Shown: one piece after another, positions 36,618 to 47,885 of the stretch | Numbering within the stretch: position 1 is the first letter of the stretch | How the letters are laid out: each line of letters opens with the position of its first letter | Assembly (NCBI RefSeq): GCF_014596725.1 | Contig: NZ_JACVEG010000001.1 | Coordinates: 186,001 to 250,000 of the forward strand | Length of the DNA stretch: 64,000 bases | DNA from: Vibrio sp. Y2-5 | GTDB taxonomy: Bacteria > Pseudomonadota > Gammaproteobacteria > Enterobacterales > Vibrionaceae | Reading direction: 5' to 3' | The notes under the pieces: generated by a model | Seen by the model: the letters and a program-made list of their open reading frames with translations, nothing else | Told to the model about the DNA's origin: nothing | Database searches by the model: none | Translations under genes and position numbers: made by a program

Positions 36618-37460
36618 TTAAGCGTTAACGAGGATGCGTGGAAGTGATTCTTCTTCGCGTAAGGTTAGAATCTCACAACCGTCAGCTGTGACTAAAATCG
36701 TGTGCTCCCATTGAGCTGATTTTTTACCGTCAGCTGTGTAAACCGTCCAATCATCTTCATCATCTAAACGACAGCCAAACTTACCTGCGTTAATCATTGG
36801 TTCGATGGTAAACGTCATTCCTTCACGAAGGATAGTGCGATCACTGTTCTTGTAGTGCACCACTTGTGGCTCTTCGTGGAACTCAGTACCAATGCCATGA
36901 CCACAGTAGTCACGAACGATTGAAAATTTAGTACTAGGGTTGTTCTTATTGTTCGTTTTGATGTATTTCTCGATAGTTGTACCAATTTCACCAAGCTGAA
37001 TACCCGGCTTCACTTTTTTTAGTGATAAGTACAAGCTTTCTTGTGCAACCATACATAGGCGTTTATCCGCAGGAGATACTTCACCCACCAAGAACATTTT
37101 CGAAGTGTCACCGTGATAACCGTCTTTGATAACGGTGATATCGATATTGATGATGTCACCATCTTTCAGTACTGCTGGGCGAACCAATTGACCAAAAGTT
37201 GTGTCTTGAGTTGCGGGAATACCATGGCACACGATGTGGTTGATCGATGTACAGATTGATTTAGGGTAGCCGTGGTAATTGAGAGGTGCTGGGATTGCGC
37301 CTTGAACTTCGGTGATATGCTTATGGCAGATTTGATCAAGTTCTTCTGTTGTCACTCCTGGTTTTACAAAAGGTTCAATCATTTCCAGAACTTCTGCGGC
37401 CAAGCGACCAGCAACACGCATTTTTTCTATTTCTTCAGCATTCTTAATTTTTACAGACAT
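36618..37460 (-). CDS. map: Map, type I methionine aminopeptidase
   Basis: 280 residues, somewhat longer than E. coli Map (264). Removes the initiator methionine from new proteins. Metal ligands are visible in NIDITVIKDG, GYHGDTSKMF, CGHGIGTEFHEEP, FTIEPM and QWEHT, with the substrate His in YCGHG. A short Asn-rich insert (TNNKNNPSTKF) precedes FSIVRDYCGHG and accounts for part of the extra length. The ATG at 37460 (MSVKIKN) fits E. coli; an in-frame start 10 codons upstream is unlikely. Divergent from rpsB, as usual. Confidence 0.96.
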   Translation of the reverse strand: MSVKIKNAEEIEKMRVAGRLAAEVLEMIEPFVKPGVTTEELDQICHKHITEVQGAIPAPLNYHGYPKSICTSINHIVCHGIPATQDTTFGQLVRPAVLKDGDIINIDITVIKDGYHGDTSKMFLVGEVSPADKRLCMVAQESLYLSLKKVKPGIQLGEIGTTIEKYIKTNNKNNPSTKFSIVRDYCGHGIGTEFHEEPQVVHYKNSDRTILREGMTFTIEPMINAGKFGCRLDDEDDWTVYTADGKKSAQWEHTILVTADGCEILTLREEESLPRILVNA

Positions 37461-37677
37461 CGGCTTTACTCTATATATTCGATTTTGCACTTAGTGTGTG
37501 CTAATGGCGTTATTGTATCAGTGGAAAGTGGAAGCGCAAGAAAACACTCAAATAAGAATTGTTATGATCGCCTACAATTACTTCTAAGCGTAGAGCATTT
37601 ATTCGTAGAATTTCACCAGCACGGGCATGAATCACTGACAAGTGAAAGGCATTTTTTTCTAGCCATAAAGGTGAAAA

Positions 37678-37695
37678 ATATGGTATAAAGCGCGC
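37678..37695 (+). promoter_or_regulatory. Extended -10 promoter of rpsB-tsf with GC-rich discriminator
   Basis: TATGGTATAAA (extended -10 TGG plus TATAAA, 37684-37689) is followed by GCGCGCC, the GC-rich discriminator typical of stringently controlled ribosomal promoters. No good -35 is visible. The expected start near 37696 leaves a leader of about 165 nt before rpsB. Confidence 0.55.
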
Positions 37696-37741
37696 CGGAA
37701 TCAGGGTCTGTTTTCTTCTTTATTGGCGAATCAGATTTTGC

Positions 37742-37862
37742 TCCACTAACTTTTATCTTAAATCACACACATTCCGACACGTGTTCCGGGGTGCTCCAAG
37801 TATTAGCTTAGGAGTCGGATGCATGGGGGATGTGGAGGCCTAACCCCATAGAGGATTTTATA
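37742..37862 (+). promoter_or_regulatory. rpsB leader, probable S2 autoregulatory RNA
   Basis: The long leader can fold into a stem closed by TCCGAC/GTCGGA (near 37770-37819) and a second hairpin ATGGGG/CCCCAT (about 37822-37850), directly before GAGGA and the ATG. In gammaproteobacteria a conserved rpsB leader lets free ribosomal protein S2 repress rpsB-tsf. I see the structure; identity with that leader is inferred from position. Confidence 0.55.
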
Positions 37863-38591
37863 ATGGCAACTGTATCAATGCGCGACATGCTGAAAGCTGG
37901 TGTTCACTTCGGTCACCAAACTCGTTACTGGAACCCAAAAATGAAGCCATTCATTTTCGGTGCTCGTAACCGCGTTCACATCATCAACCTTGAAAAAACT
38001 GTACCAATGTTCAACGAAGCTCTAGCTGAGCTAGTTAAAGTTGGCGAGAAAAAAGGTAAAGTTCTTTTCGTAGGTACTAAGCGCGCTGCATCTGAAGCTG
38101 TTAAAGAAGCTGCTATTGCAAGCAACCAATACTACGTAAACAACCGTTGGTTAGGTGGTATGCTAACTAACTGGAAAACTGTTCGTCAATCAATCAAGCG
38201 TCTAAAAGATCTTGAAGCACAGTCTACAGACGGTACTTTCGACAAGCTAACTAAGAAAGAAGCTCTAATGCGTACTCGTGAAATGGAGAAGCTAGAGAAA
38301 TCTCTTGGTGGTATTAAAGACATGGGCGGTCTACCTGACGCTCTATTCGTAATCGACGCTGATCACGAGCACATCGCAGTTAAAGAAGCAAACAACCTAG
38401 GTATTCCAGTATTCGCGGTTGTTGATACTAACTCTAACCCAGACGGCGTTGACTACGTTATCCCTGGTAACGACGACGCAATCCGTGCAGTTCAACTATA
38501 CCTAAACGCAGCGGCTGAATCAGTAAATGAAGGCCGTAACAAAGACGTAGCTGTAGTTGCTGAAAAAGACGGTTTCGTAGAAGCTGAATAA
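37863..38591 (+). CDS. rpsB: Ribosomal protein S2
   Basis: 242 residues (E. coli 241). Small-subunit protein; starts [10 protein letters not shown] with [17 protein letters not shown] sequence at about 16-30, and [15 protein letters not shown] near 175-190. Codon use is strongly biased, as for a highly expressed gene. The ATG at 37863 has AGAGGA upstream; an in-frame GTG 11 codons earlier lies inside the leader structure. It heads the rpsB-tsf unit. Confidence 0.98.
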   Translation: MATVSMRDMLKAGVHFGHQTRYWNPKMKPFIFGARNRVHIINLEKTVPMFNEALAELVKVGEKKGKVLFVGTKRAASEAVKEAAIASNQYYVNNRWLGGMLTNWKTVRQSIKRLKDLEAQSTDGTFDKLTKKEALMRTREMEKLEKSLGGIKDMGGLPDALFVIDADHEHIAVKEANNLGIPVFAVVDTNSNPDGVDYVIPGNDDAIRAVQLYLNAAAESVNEGRNKDVAVVAEKDGFVEAE

Positions 38592-38657
38592 TAACGGCTC
38601 CGAGTCTCACTTAGCGTATGCGTCAAAAACTGAAACATATGCTAGGTTATAGTTAGT

Positions 38658-38690
38658 ATTGGGGGCCGATAATGTAGGCCCTCAATTTTT
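38658..38690 (+). terminator. Attenuator between rpsB and tsf
   Basis: A 10-bp stem ATTGGGGGCC/GGCCCTCAAT (one mismatch) with a 9-nt loop and T5. It probably terminates part of the transcripts, giving more S2 than EF-Ts; a similar site is known in E. coli. Confidence 0.7.
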
Positions 38691-38722
38691 ACCTTATCCA
38701 GAATTTAACTGAGGAATAGAGA

Positions 38723-39565
38723 ATGGCTGTTACTGCTGCTCTAGTAAAAGAACTGCGCGAACGTACTGGCGCAGGTATGATGGAATGTAAAAAAGCGCTT
38801 GTTGAAACAAACGGTGACATCGAGCTAGCGATTGAAAACATGCGTAAGTCTGGCGCTGCTAAAGCTGCTAAAAAAGCAGGTAATGTAGCTGCTGAAGGTA
38901 CTATCGCAATCAAAGAAGCAAACGGTGTAGCTGTTCTTCTTGAAGTTAACTGTCAAACAGACTTCGTTGCAAAAGATGCTAACTTTACTGCGTTCGTAAA
39001 CCAAGTTGCTGAAGATGCACTAGCGTCTAAAGCTTCTGTTGAAGAACTACAAGCTAAATTCGAAGAAACTCGAGTTGCTCTAGTAGCTAAAATCGGCGAA
39101 AACGTAAACATCCGTCGCGTACAATACGTTGAGGGTGCTGCACTAGCTACTTACCGTCACGGTGAGAAGATCGGTGTTGTTGTTGCTGGTGAAGGCGACG
39201 CTGAAACTCTAAAACACGTTGCTATGCACGTAGCTGCTTCTCGTCCTGAGTTCGTAAACCCAGAAGACGTACCTGCAGACGTAGTTGAAAAAGAGAAAGC
39301 AGTTCAAGTTGAAATCGCAATGAACGAAGGCAAACCAGCGGAAATCGCAGAGAAAATGGTTGTCGGTCGTATGAAGAAATTCACTGGCGAGATTTCTCTA
39401 ACAGGTCAGCCATTTGTAATGGAACCTAAGAAATCAGTTGGCGAAATTCTTAAAGAGCGTGGCGCTTCTGTTGTTACTTTCGTTCGCCTAGAAGTAGGTG
39501 AAGGTATCGAGAAAGCTGAAGGCCTAAGCTTCGCTGAAGAAGTAGCATTGGCTCAAAAAGGTTAA
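38723..39565 (+). CDS. tsf: Elongation factor Ts
   Basis: 280 residues (E. coli 283). Exchanges GDP for GTP on EF-Tu. N-terminal UBA-like domain with [19 protein letters not shown] (about 8-26), the TDFVAKD motif at about 80-86 that inserts into EF-Tu, then the dimerisation core. Codon bias is strong. It is followed by a strong terminator. Confidence 0.98.
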   Translation: MAVTAALVKELRERTGAGMMECKKALVETNGDIELAIENMRKSGAAKAAKKAGNVAAEGTIAIKEANGVAVLLEVNCQTDFVAKDANFTAFVNQVAEDALASKASVEELQAKFEETRVALVAKIGENVNIRRVQYVEGAALATYRHGEKIGVVVAGEGDAETLKHVAMHVAASRPEFVNPEDVPADVVEKEKAVQVEIAMNEGKPAEIAEKMVVGRMKKFTGEISLTGQPFVMEPKKSVGEILKERGASVVTFVRLEVGEGIEKAEGLSFAEEVALAQKG

Positions 39566-39582
39566 TCCTTAGCGAATTGCTT

Positions 39583-39617
39583 ATAAAAAGACCGTAGCCA
39601 AGGCTGCGGTCTTTTTA
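39583..39617 (+). terminator. Terminator of rpsB-tsf
   Basis: A stem of about 14 bp (AAAGACCGTAGCC against GGCTGCGGTCTTT, one wobble) with a T5 tail. Confidence 0.9.
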
Positions 39618-39761
39618 CGAATAAGCCGGTGAATAACCGCTCATTTGTATAACGCTCGAACTTATATAAATTGGCAAGCTGTTTAGCCGTGACGAATGTG
39701 CTTACTTGAGTAAGCTTATTCATGACTGTTAATCAACAACTCTCTTTGGAAGGTAAAGTCC

Positions 39762-40487
39762 ATGACAACGAACCCTAAACCAGTATATCAACGTATTCTG
39801 TTAAAACTTAGCGGTGAAGCGCTTCAAGGTGAAGAAGGTTTTGGTATTGATCCAGCCGTTCTTGACCGTATGGCTCAAGAAGTGAAAGAACTGGTGGAGC
39901 TTGGTGTCCAAGTGGGTGTTGTTATCGGTGGTGGTAACTTATTCCGTGGCGCTGGTCTAGCGAAAGCAGGCATGAACCGTGTAGTGGGCGACCACATGGG
40001 TATGTTAGCTACCGTAATGAATGGTTTAGCAATGCGTGATGCTCTTCACCGTGCTTATGTGAATGCTCGTGTAATGTCGGCAATTCCATTAAATGGTGTG
40101 TGTGACGATTATAACTGGGCTGACGCTATCAGCCAGCTACGTGGTGGTCGTGTAGTCATTTTCTCGGCAGGTACTGGTAACCCATTCTTTACAACGGATT
40201 CAGCAGCATGTCTGCGTGGTATTGAAATTGAAGCGGATATCGTTCTAAAAGCGACGAAAGTTGATGGTGTGTTCTCTGCTGACCCTGTAGCTAACCCAGA
40301 AGCTCAGTTGTATGATAAACTTTCTTACAACGATGTTCTTGAGAAAGAATTGAAAGTAATGGATTTAGCGGCATTTACTTTGGCTCGTGACCACGGCATG
40401 CCAATCCGCGTATTCAATATGAACAAACCTGGCGCTCTACGCCGTGTGGTTATGGGTGAAGCGGAAGGTACGCTAATCAGCGCCTAA
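39762..40487 (+). CDS. pyrH: PyrH, UMP kinase
   Basis: 241 residues, identical in length to E. coli PyrH. Hexameric kinase converting UMP to UDP, activated by GTP and inhibited by UTP. Motifs: [11 protein letters not shown] (about 13-23), [10 protein letters not shown] (about 54-63), [12 protein letters not shown] and [12 protein letters not shown]. It is 42 bp before frr in the tsf-pyrH-frr order shared by most bacteria. Confidence 0.97.
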   Translation: MTTNPKPVYQRILLKLSGEALQGEEGFGIDPAVLDRMAQEVKELVELGVQVGVVIGGGNLFRGAGLAKAGMNRVVGDHMGMLATVMNGLAMRDALHRAYVNARVMSAIPLNGVCDDYNWADAISQLRGGRVVIFSAGTGNPFFTTDSAACLRGIEIEADIVLKATKVDGVFSADPVANPEAQLYDKLSYNDVLEKELKVMDLAAFTLARDHGMPIRVFNMNKPGALRRVVMGEAEGTLISA

Positions 40488-40529
40488 GTATAATCACTCT
40501 CTAGATGAAACAAGAATTAAGGTGAAATT

Positions 40530-41087
40530 GTGATTAATGAGATTAAAAAAGACGCTCAAGAGCGTATGGATAAAAGTGTTGAAGCATTAAAAAACACCCT
40601 TTCTAAGGTTCGTACTGGTCGTGCGCACCCAAGCCTACTTTCTGGTATCTCTGTGGAGTATTACGGTGCGCCAACTCCTCTAACTCAAGTTGCAAACGTT
40701 GTAGCAGAAGATGCCCGTACACTAGCAATCACTGTATTTGATAGAGAGCTAACGGCAAAAGTTGAAAAAGCAATTATGGCATCAGACCTAGGTCTGAACC
40801 CTATGTCTGCTGGCACTGTTATCCGCGTACCGCTTCCTCCGCTAACGGAAGAGCGTCGCCGTGATCTCGTTAAGATCGTACGTGGTGAAGCTGAAGGTGG
40901 TCGCGTCGCAGTACGTAACATTCGCCGTGATGCAAACGGCGATCTTAAAGGTCTGCTTAAAGATAAAGAAATCTCTGAAGACGAAGATCGTAAAGCTCAA
41001 GATGAGATCCAAAAACTGACTGACCTAGCTGTGAAGAAGATCGATGAAGTTCTTGCAGCAAAAGAAAAAGAGCTAATGGAAGTTTAA
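40530..41087 (+). CDS. frr: Ribosome recycling factor
   Basis: 185 residues, same length as E. coli RRF. With EF-G it splits post-termination ribosomes. [12 protein letters not shown] (about 27-38) and the [14 protein letters not shown] region (about 105-118) are typical; the protein is a helical bundle with a small beta domain. The start is GTG (40530), preceded by AAGGTG. It follows pyrH by 42 bp. Confidence 0.97.
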   Translation: MINEIKKDAQERMDKSVEALKNTLSKVRTGRAHPSLLSGISVEYYGAPTPLTQVANVVAEDARTLAITVFDRELTAKVEKAIMASDLGLNPMSAGTVIRVPLPPLTEERRRDLVKIVRGEAEGGRVAVRNIRRDANGDLKGLLKDKEISEDEDRKAQDEIQKLTDLAVKKIDEVLAAKEKELMEV

Positions 41088-41110
41088 TCTCTCATAACTT
41101 TCAATGATAT

Positions 41111-41137
41111 AAACGCTGTGCTCGCAGCACAGCGTTT
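41111..41137 (+). other. Strong hairpin between frr and uppS
   Basis: Perfect 12-bp stem AAACGCTGTGCT/AGCACAGCGTTT with a 3-nt loop, 24 bp after the frr stop. Only T3 closes the stem and AAC follows, so termination would be weak; it could separate frr from the envelope gene cluster. Confidence 0.6.
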
Positions 41138-41181
41138 AACTATGCTACCCTTCACCATCTTTTTATCGTCAAAACTTCCTT

Positions 41182-41934
41182 ATGCAAAATTCGCAACTCT
41201 CTCCAGAAGCTTTACCACAACACATCGCTGTCATCATGGATGGCAATGGCCGTTGGGCTAAAGAGCAGGGGAAACCTCGAGTCTTCGGCCACAAGAATGG
41301 TGTGGTATCCGTTCGTAAGACAATCTCAACTGCCGCTCGTTTGGGAATCAAAGCTGTCACTTTATTCGCATTTAGCAGTGAGAATTGGCGTCGCCCTGAA
41401 GAAGAAGTGGGTGTGCTGATGGAGTTGTTTATGACGGTTTTGACGACGGAAGTTAAGAAGCTGCATAAGAATCAATTACGTCTGCGTGTAATTGGTGATA
41501 AGAGTCGTTTTAGTGAGCGTCTGCAAAAGAAAATTGCTCAAGCAGAAGAGTTGACGAAAGATAATACAGGCATGTTGATCAACATCGCGGCAAATTATGG
41601 TGGCCAATGGGATATTACTCAAGCAACCAAAACTATTGCTGAGAAGGTTGCAAGAGGTGAGTTGGTTGCTTCTGATATCACAGAGGAAACCATTCGTGCA
41701 CATTTGACCATGTCAGATATTCCCGAAGTTGATTTAATGATTCGTACTGGCGGTGAATGTCGTATCAGTAACTTTATGCTGTGGCAGCTGGCTTATGCAG
41801 AGCTGTATTTCACTCCAACTTACTGGCCAGAATTTGGTGAGGAAAGCTTGGTTGAAGCAGTGACTTGGTTTGTTAATCGTGAGCGTCGTTTTGGCTGCAC
41901 AGGTGAACAAATCAAGGCATTGATGGATAAATAA
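41182..41934 (+). CDS. uppS: UppS, undecaprenyl diphosphate synthase
   Basis: 250 residues (E. coli 253). Cis-prenyltransferase making the C55 lipid carrier for peptidoglycan and O-antigen. The catalytic aspartate is in [16 protein letters not shown] (about 18-33), with FGHKNG after it; [12 protein letters not shown] and [18 protein letters not shown] follow. In the latter, EC replaces the commoner GE/GD-xRISNF spacing by little. It is the first gene of the uppS-cdsA-ispC-rseP-bamA chain, 16 bp before cdsA. Confidence 0.96.
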   Translation: MQNSQLSPEALPQHIAVIMDGNGRWAKEQGKPRVFGHKNGVVSVRKTISTAARLGIKAVTLFAFSSENWRRPEEEVGVLMELFMTVLTTEVKKLHKNQLRLRVIGDKSRFSERLQKKIAQAEELTKDNTGMLINIAANYGGQWDITQATKTIAEKVARGELVASDITEETIRAHLTMSDIPEVDLMIRTGGECRISNFMLWQLAYAELYFTPTYWPEFGEESLVEAVTWFVNRERRFGCTGEQIKALMDK

Positions 41935-41950
41935 AATAGGATTTTAAAGT

Positions 41951-42793
41951 TTGAAGCAAAGAATAATTACAGCGCTCATACTTGCACCTTTGGTGATTTT
42001 AGCCATTTTTTACCTCTCTCTTCCTTGGTTTATGGTTGCATTGGCAACGGTGACTTTTATTGGTTCATGGGAATGGACTCAGTTTGTAAATACTTCTTCT
42101 CGTTACCTAGCATTAGTCCCCGCCGTTATCGTTGGGGTAGGAAGTTATTTCTGGTTAGCCCCAGACGATGTTTGGTTTCGTTCTCTCAGTGATTCTCATC
42201 TTGTGTTACTTATTGTGGGTAGCATGTGGTGGGTGTTCTCTAGCTTCCTAGCTATTAGTTATCCTAAGTCTCGCCCATGGTGGGAAAACTCCAACGTTTT
42301 ACGCCATCTTTTTGGTCTTCTTACTCTGGTTCCGTTTTTCTGGAGTGTGATATTTCTTCGTGCAGAAAATATCGATGTTGATTCTTATCACGGTGCACGT
42401 TTAGTGCTATTCGTTTGCTTTATCGTATGGTCTGCCGATAGTGGCGCGTATTTCGCAGGGAAAAGTTTCGGCAAGCACAAGATGGCACCAGCGGTTAGCC
42501 CGAACAAAACCATCGAAGGTTTATTCGGTGGTGTGGTTGCGGCAATGTTGGTTGGTTGGATATTTGCCGATTTGTTTAGCATTCAGTTCACATCTCTATC
42601 CATCATGTTGTTCACTATTCTATTAACAGTGGTTATTTCGGTGCTTGGTGATCTAGTTGAGAGTATGTTCAAACGGGTTTCCGGTATCAAAGACAGCAGC
42701 AATATTATTCCAGGGCATGGCGGTATACTTGATCGTATAGACAGCCTGACGGCTGCTTTCCCTGTTTTCGCTTTTCTTTACTTCATGCTTTAA
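41951..42793 (+). CDS. cdsA: CdsA, phosphatidate cytidylyltransferase
   Basis: 280 residues (E. coli 285), polytopic inner-membrane enzyme making CDP-diacylglycerol from phosphatidate and CTP, the branch point of phospholipid synthesis. Signature near the C-terminus: SVLGDLVESMFKRVSGIKDS followed by IIPGHGGILDRIDS. The start is TTG at 41951 behind AGGA at about 9 bp; it begins MKQRIITALILAP, as expected, and no ATG is available. Confidence 0.96.
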   Translation: MKQRIITALILAPLVILAIFYLSLPWFMVALATVTFIGSWEWTQFVNTSSRYLALVPAVIVGVGSYFWLAPDDVWFRSLSDSHLVLLIVGSMWWVFSSFLAISYPKSRPWWENSNVLRHLFGLLTLVPFFWSVIFLRAENIDVDSYHGARLVLFVCFIVWSADSGAYFAGKSFGKHKMAPAVSPNKTIEGLFGGVVAAMLVGWIFADLFSIQFTSLSIMLFTILLTVVISVLGDLVESMFKRVSGIKDSSNIIPGHGGILDRIDSLTAAFPVFAFLYFML

Positions 42794-42844
42794 CAGATAG
42801 GCAAGCACGTCTTGCCTATTCCTATTATTAACAACGGTTTTGCT

Positions 42845-44053
42845 ATGCGTAAGTTAACGATTCTTGGTGCAACAGGCTCTATTGGTGCTAGCACACTTAA
42901 AGTAGTTAAAGAAAATCCAGAACAATTCCAAGTTGTCGCTTTGGCAGCAGGTGTTAACGTAGAGAAAATGCGTGAGCTATGCCTGATTTGGAAGCCACAA
43001 TACGCTGTTATGGCGACGGCTAAAGCTGCGCAAGAACTGTCTATATTGCTCTCTGGGCTCAATCTCCGTACCGAAGTGTCATATGGCGTTGATGCTATGT
43101 GTCATGTCGCGGCTATGGATGAAGTCGATACTGTGATGGCCGCTATCGTTGGCGCAGCGGGTCTAGTACCAACAATGGCTGCGGTTAAAGCGGGTAAACG
43201 AGTGTTACTTGCCAACAAAGAAGCCCTTGTGATGTCTGGACAGTTGTTTATTGACGCTGTTGAACAATATGGCGCAGAACTTTTACCTGTCGATAGTGAA
43301 CATAATGCTATTTTCCAGTGTCTACCTAGAGAGGTGCAGTCTCAGTTAGGTCGTTGCGAACTTGCCTCTAATGGTGTGTCCCATATTTTGCTGACGGGTT
43401 CTGGTGGACCATTCCGTTATAGTGATATCAGCACGTTAGCGAGTGTCACTCCTGAGCAAGCAATCGCGCATCCCAATTGGTCTATGGGGCCTAAGATTTC
43501 CGTTGATTCGGCCACCATGATGAACAAAGGTTTAGAGTACATTGAAGCAAAGTGGTTGTTTAACGCCTCAAGAGAGCAGCTCAAAGTTTTGATTCACCCA
43601 CAGTCGGTGATCCATTCCATGGTGCAGTTTAAAGACGGCTCAGTGATCGCCCAGATGGGTGAACCAGACATGGCAACCCCGATCGCGTACACTATGGCTT
43701 ATCCGAATCGCGTGAGCGCGAATGTGAATTCTTTGGACTTCACTCGATTGAGCGAGTTGACATTCATGGATGTCGATTACCAACGATACCCTTGTTTGAA
43801 ATTGGCTATCGATGCTTGTTATGAAGGGCAACATGCAACGACATCGCTTAATGCTGCAAATGAAGTTGCAGTGGATGCGTTCTTGAAAGGACAAATCCGT
43901 TTTACCGATATTGCAGTGATTAATGAAAGAGTGTTGACACAAGCATGTGGCACTAATAACCAGTTACATTCCTACGACTTGGAAAGCCTGTTAGAGCTCG
44001 ATACAATGGCTCGCAAGCTAGCCAACCAAGCACTTAAAGAGCGTATATTATGA
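42845..44053 (+). CDS. ispC: IspC (Dxr), DXP reductoisomerase
   Basis: 402 residues (E. coli 398). Converts 1-deoxyxylulose 5-phosphate to methylerythritol 4-phosphate with NADPH in isoprenoid synthesis. NADPH-binding [12 protein letters not shown] is at about 6-17, [11 protein letters not shown] near 122-132, the metal site in [12 protein letters not shown], and [15 protein letters not shown] further on. The ATG at 42845 fits the E. coli start. Its stop overlaps the rseP start by 4 bp. Confidence 0.96.
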   Translation: MRKLTILGATGSIGASTLKVVKENPEQFQVVALAAGVNVEKMRELCLIWKPQYAVMATAKAAQELSILLSGLNLRTEVSYGVDAMCHVAAMDEVDTVMAAIVGAAGLVPTMAAVKAGKRVLLANKEALVMSGQLFIDAVEQYGAELLPVDSEHNAIFQCLPREVQSQLGRCELASNGVSHILLTGSGGPFRYSDISTLASVTPEQAIAHPNWSMGPKISVDSATMMNKGLEYIEAKWLFNASREQLKVLIHPQSVIHSMVQFKDGSVIAQMGEPDMATPIAYTMAYPNRVSANVNSLDFTRLSELTFMDVDYQRYPCLKLAIDACYEGQHATTSLNAANEVAVDAFLKGQIRFTDIAVINERVLTQACGTNNQLHSYDLESLLELDTMARKLANQALKERIL

Positions 44054-45408
44054 GTGGCATTTTGTGGAACTTTGTCTCCTTTATCGTTGCCCTTGGCATT
44101 TTAGTCGCGGTGCATGAATTTGGGCACTTCTGGGTTGCCAGAAAGTGTGGCGTCAAAGTCGAAAAGTTTTCTATTGGTTTCGGTAAATCCATCTGGAGCA
44201 AAATCGGTAAAGATGGTACGGAATACAGTATCTCAATGATTCCACTTGGTGGTTTCGTTAAAATGCTTGATGGGCGCGTTGACGATGTGCCCGCAGATCA
44301 ACAGTGCTTTGCATTTGATAAAAAGCCTCTCTGGAAACGTTCTGCTATCGTTGCTGCCGGTCCGGCATTTAACTTTTTCTTCGCTATTTTTGCTTACTGG
44401 CTGGTTTTCCTGGTCGGTGTTCCATCCGTGAAGCCAGTTATCGGCGAAGTGGCTCCTCATTCTATTTCAGCTCAGGCCGGTCTTGAATCTGGCATGCAAA
44501 TTAAATCCGTAGCGGGTGTTGAAACGCTGAACTGGGAATCGGTCAACATGGGGTTGGTCGATCATATCGGCGATAAACAGCTCGTAATGACGGTGACCTC
44601 TCAAGAAGGTGTCGGACTCGACGAAATTAAAACTTTAGATCTGTCTACATGGAACTTTGACCCAGAATCAGAGTCTGCTATGGAGGCTTTAGGCTTTAAA
44701 CCTTATACCCCAGAAATCTATATGTCTTTACAGAGTATATCTGAAGGGGGGGCAGGTCAGCTTGCTGGTCTTGAGGTTGGTGATGTTCTGACACATATTG
44801 ATGGTCATCCAATCAATGACTGGCAGGAGGTCGTAACGGCTATCCAAAACAGTCCAGAAAAACCGCTTCAACTGAAAGTGGATAGACGAGGTGAAGAGTT
44901 ATCACTGGTTCTAACACCTCAAGCAAAGAATGTTGCTCAAGGGAAAGTGATTGGTTTTGCTGGTATCGCACCTGAAGTCGCAGATTGGCCTGAAAATTAT
45001 CGCTTTGATCTCCAATATGGTGTATTTGAATCGGTTGGCAAAGCAGTCGAGAAAACAGGGCAAGTTATTGGTTTAACCGTCAATATGTTGAAGAAACTTA
45101 TTGTGGGTGATGTTGGTCTGAATAACTTAAGTGGTCCAATTTCGATTGCCAAAGGCGCAGGAACGACAGCCGATTACGGTCTGGTTTACTTCCTAGGCTT
45201 CTTAGCACTGATTAGTGTGAATTTAGGGATTATAAACTTGGTGCCATTACCGATGTTAGATGGCGGACACCTATTATTTTTTGCTATTGAGGGAATTACC
45301 CGTCGCCCGGTACCAGAAAAAGTACAAGAAATGGGCTATCGAATTGGCGGGGCAATCATTTTTTCTTTAATGGCAGTGGCATTATTTAACGATTTTACGC
45401 GCCTGTGA
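44050..45408 (+). CDS. rseP: RseP, site-2 intramembrane metalloprotease
   Basis: 452 residues (E. coli 450). Cleaves the anti-sigma factor RseA inside the membrane after DegS, releasing sigma-E, and clears signal peptides. The zinc site HEFGH is at residues 22-26 in the first membrane segment and the third ligand is Asp404 in MLDGGH; two PDZ domains lie between (about 115-310). It is coupled to ispC by ATGA overlap and precedes bamA, a sigma-E-controlled gene in many relatives. Confidence 0.96.
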   Translation: MSGILWNFVSFIVALGILVAVHEFGHFWVARKCGVKVEKFSIGFGKSIWSKIGKDGTEYSISMIPLGGFVKMLDGRVDDVPADQQCFAFDKKPLWKRSAIVAAGPAFNFFFAIFAYWLVFLVGVPSVKPVIGEVAPHSISAQAGLESGMQIKSVAGVETLNWESVNMGLVDHIGDKQLVMTVTSQEGVGLDEIKTLDLSTWNFDPESESAMEALGFKPYTPEIYMSLQSISEGGAGQLAGLEVGDVLTHIDGHPINDWQEVVTAIQNSPEKPLQLKVDRRGEELSLVLTPQAKNVAQGKVIGFAGIAPEVADWPENYRFDLQYGVFESVGKAVEKTGQVIGLTVNMLKKLIVGDVGLNNLSGPISIAKGAGTTADYGLVYFLGFLALISVNLGIINLVPLPMLDGGHLLFFAIEGITRRPVPEKVQEMGYRIGGAIIFSLMAVALFNDFTRL

Positions 45409-45456
45409 TTGATTAGCATTAGGCAAAAGCGGTAGTAAGGAATAATTCAAATACAT

Positions 45457-47871
45457 ATGGCAATGAAAAAGATCCTTTTCGCGACACTGCTCGCAACCAG
45501 CGTGTCGGCGAACAGTGCCGAAAATTTTGTCGTACAGGACATTCAGATCAACGGATTACAACGTGTGGCACTTGGTGCAGCTTTGTTGAAAATGCCAGTT
45601 CGTATCGGTGATTCTGTTGACTCTCAAGATGTTGCAGGGATTATCAAAGCGTTATACGCATCAGGTAACTTTGAGGATGTGAAAGTTCTTAGAGATGGTG
45701 ATGTGTTGGTCGTTGAGGTGAAAGAACGCCCGACGATAGCTACGGTCTCTTTTTCTGGTAACAAGGCAATTAAAGAAGAGCAACTTCAGCAAAACCTTGA
45801 TGCTTCAGGCATTCGGGTGGGCGAAGCATTAGACCGCACTACGCTGAGCAACATTGAAAAAGGTCTTGAAGACTTTTACTACAGTGTCGGTAAATACAAC
45901 GCGACGGTTCAAGCTGTTGTTACGCCTCTGCCACGCAACCGTGCGGATTTGAAGTTTGTTTTTACTGAAGGTGTGTCTGCAAAAATTCAGCAGATCAACT
46001 TTATTGGTAACCAAGTCTTTTCTGACGAAGAGCTTTTGTCTCGTTTTAACCTCAATGTTGATGTTGCATGGTGGAACTTCCTTTCTGATGATAAGTATCA
46101 GAAACAGGTTCTAGCTGGCGATATCGAGGCTCTTCGTTCTTATTATCTTGACCGTGGCTACTTAAAGTTTCAGGTTGAATCGACCAACGTTTCTATCTCT
46201 CCAGATAAGAAAGGGGTATACATCGCGTTGAACCTGACTGAAGGTGAACCTTATACAGTCAAGGGCGTAAAATTCCGTGGTGAACTTATCGGCAAAGAAG
46301 ATGAGTTTAATGCCCTGATCCCGTTTGAAGATGGTGAAACCTATAACGGCTCTGCCGTTACTCAGCTTGAAGAGGGCGTAAAGCGGGTTCTTGGTGAGGC
46401 TGGGTACGCGTATCCTCAAGTTCGTACGATTCCAGAGTTTAATGACGAAACCAAAGAAGTATCGCTAGTTGTCAACGTAGAAGCTGGGAAACGTATTTAT
46501 GTGCGTGACATTCGCTTTGTTGGTAACAACGCGACTCGTGACGAAGTGCTTCGTCGTGAAATGCGTCAAATGGAAGGAAGTTGGTTAAGTTCGAAAGCGA
46601 TTGATACCGGTAAAGCGCGTCTAAGCCGTTTAGGTTTTTTCGAAACCGTAGACGTACAAACGGTTCGAGTGCCGGGCAGTGAAGACCAAGTTGACCTTGT
46701 TTATAACGTTAAAGAGGCCAACTCTGGTAGTGTCAACTTTGGTATCGGTTACGGTACTGAATCTGGCGTAAGTTTCCAAGTCGGTTTGCAACAAGACAAC
46801 TTCCTAGGTACGGGTAACCGTGTTGGTATCAGTGCAATGACTAACGATTACCAAAAGAACGTCACCCTAGAATATCGAGACCCATACTGGAACTTAGACG
46901 GTGTAAGTTTAGGTGGTAAAGTTTTCTATAACCAATTTGAGGCTTCAGAAGCCGGTATTGTTGACTATACCAACGAAAGTTACGGTACCAACTTGACCTG
47001 GGGTTTCCCGTTTGATGAATTAAACCGTTTCGAGTTTGGTGTCGGTTATACTCATAACAAGCTCGGTAATTTATCACCTTATTTGCAAGTTGAACGCTTC
47101 CTGGTCGCGCAAGCAAGCAATGTCGATAGTGATGGTAGTCTGATAACGAATGATTTTGATATCAACTTATCGTGGACACGTAATAACCTTAACAAAGGCT
47201 ATTTCCCGACAGCAGGTAACTATCAACGCGCATTTTATAAGATGACTGTACCTGGCTCTGACGCACAGTTCTTCAAACTGCAGTATGATGTTCGTCAGTA
47301 CTTCCCATTAACTAAGAAACATGAGTTTGCATTGTTGCTTCGCGGTCGATTGGGGTATGGTAACGGTTATGGTCAAACGGATGGCAATGATAATTTGTAT
47401 CCGTTCTATGAAAACTTTTACGCTGGTGGTTTCACTAGTCTAAGAGGTTTTGGTTCAAACTCAGCTGGCCCGAAAGCGGTGTATCGTGACTACTCGAGTT
47501 CAAATAACGGTACGGACATTGCTTCTGATGAGTCAGTGGGTGGTAACGCCGTTGCTTTAGGTAGTGTGGAGTTAATCTTCCCGACCCCATTTGCATCGGA
47601 TGAAGCTAGAAACCAAATCCGTACCAGTATCTTCTTTGATATGGCGAGCGTCTGGGATACAGAATTTGATTACCGTGACGGCGGAGCAGGGTATGGTAAT
47701 GAGTACTACTACGACTACTCCGATCCGACAAACTACCGCTCGTCTTATGGTGTCGCATTACAATGGATGTCACCGATGGGCCCACTGGTGTTCTCGTTGG
47801 CTAAGCCAATTAAAATTTACGAAGGTGATGATGAGGAATTCTTCACATTTACCATCGGTAAAACATTCTAA
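45457..47871 (+). CDS. bamA: BamA, outer-membrane protein assembly factor
   Basis: 804 residues (E. coli 810). Core of the BAM machine that folds outer-membrane proteins. Signal peptide with cleavage near residue 20, after VSANS-A; five POTRA domains (about 22-420; the first begins [14 protein letters not shown]), then a 16-strand barrel ending in phenylalanine (TIGKTF). The loop-6 motif reads LRGF in [12 protein letters not shown], the expected VRGF/Y-type site. Upstream AAGGA lies about 15 bp from this ATG, so an unusual start or the second methionine (45463) is possible. Confidence 0.96.
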   Translation: MAMKKILFATLLATSVSANSAENFVVQDIQINGLQRVALGAALLKMPVRIGDSVDSQDVAGIIKALYASGNFEDVKVLRDGDVLVVEVKERPTIATVSFSGNKAIKEEQLQQNLDASGIRVGEALDRTTLSNIEKGLEDFYYSVGKYNATVQAVVTPLPRNRADLKFVFTEGVSAKIQQINFIGNQVFSDEELLSRFNLNVDVAWWNFLSDDKYQKQVLAGDIEALRSYYLDRGYLKFQVESTNVSISPDKKGVYIALNLTEGEPYTVKGVKFRGELIGKEDEFNALIPFEDGETYNGSAVTQLEEGVKRVLGEAGYAYPQVRTIPEFNDETKEVSLVVNVEAGKRIYVRDIRFVGNNATRDEVLRREMRQMEGSWLSSKAIDTGKARLSRLGFFETVDVQTVRVPGSEDQVDLVYNVKEANSGSVNFGIGYGTESGVSFQVGLQQDNFLGTGNRVGISAMTNDYQKNVTLEYRDPYWNLDGVSLGGKVFYNQFEASEAGIVDYTNESYGTNLTWGFPFDELNRFEFGVGYTHNKLGNLSPYLQVERFLVAQASNVDSDGSLITNDFDINLSWTRNNLNKGYFPTAGNYQRAFYKMTVPGSDAQFFKLQYDVRQYFPLTKKHEFALLLRGRLGYGNGYGQTDGNDNLYPFYENFYAGGFTSLRGFGSNSAGPKAVYRDYSSSNNGTDIASDESVGGNAVALGSVELIFPTPFASDEARNQIRTSIFFDMASVWDTEFDYRDGGAGYGNEYYYDYSDPTNYRSSYGVALQWMSPMGPLVFSLAKPIKIYEGDDEEFFTFTIGKTF

Positions 47872-47885
47872 TAGAGGAAAGTATT

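Noticed and set aside
41111..41137. Frr terminator
   Set aside because: The stem is strong, but only three T residues close it and none follow, so I list it as a hairpin rather than a terminator.
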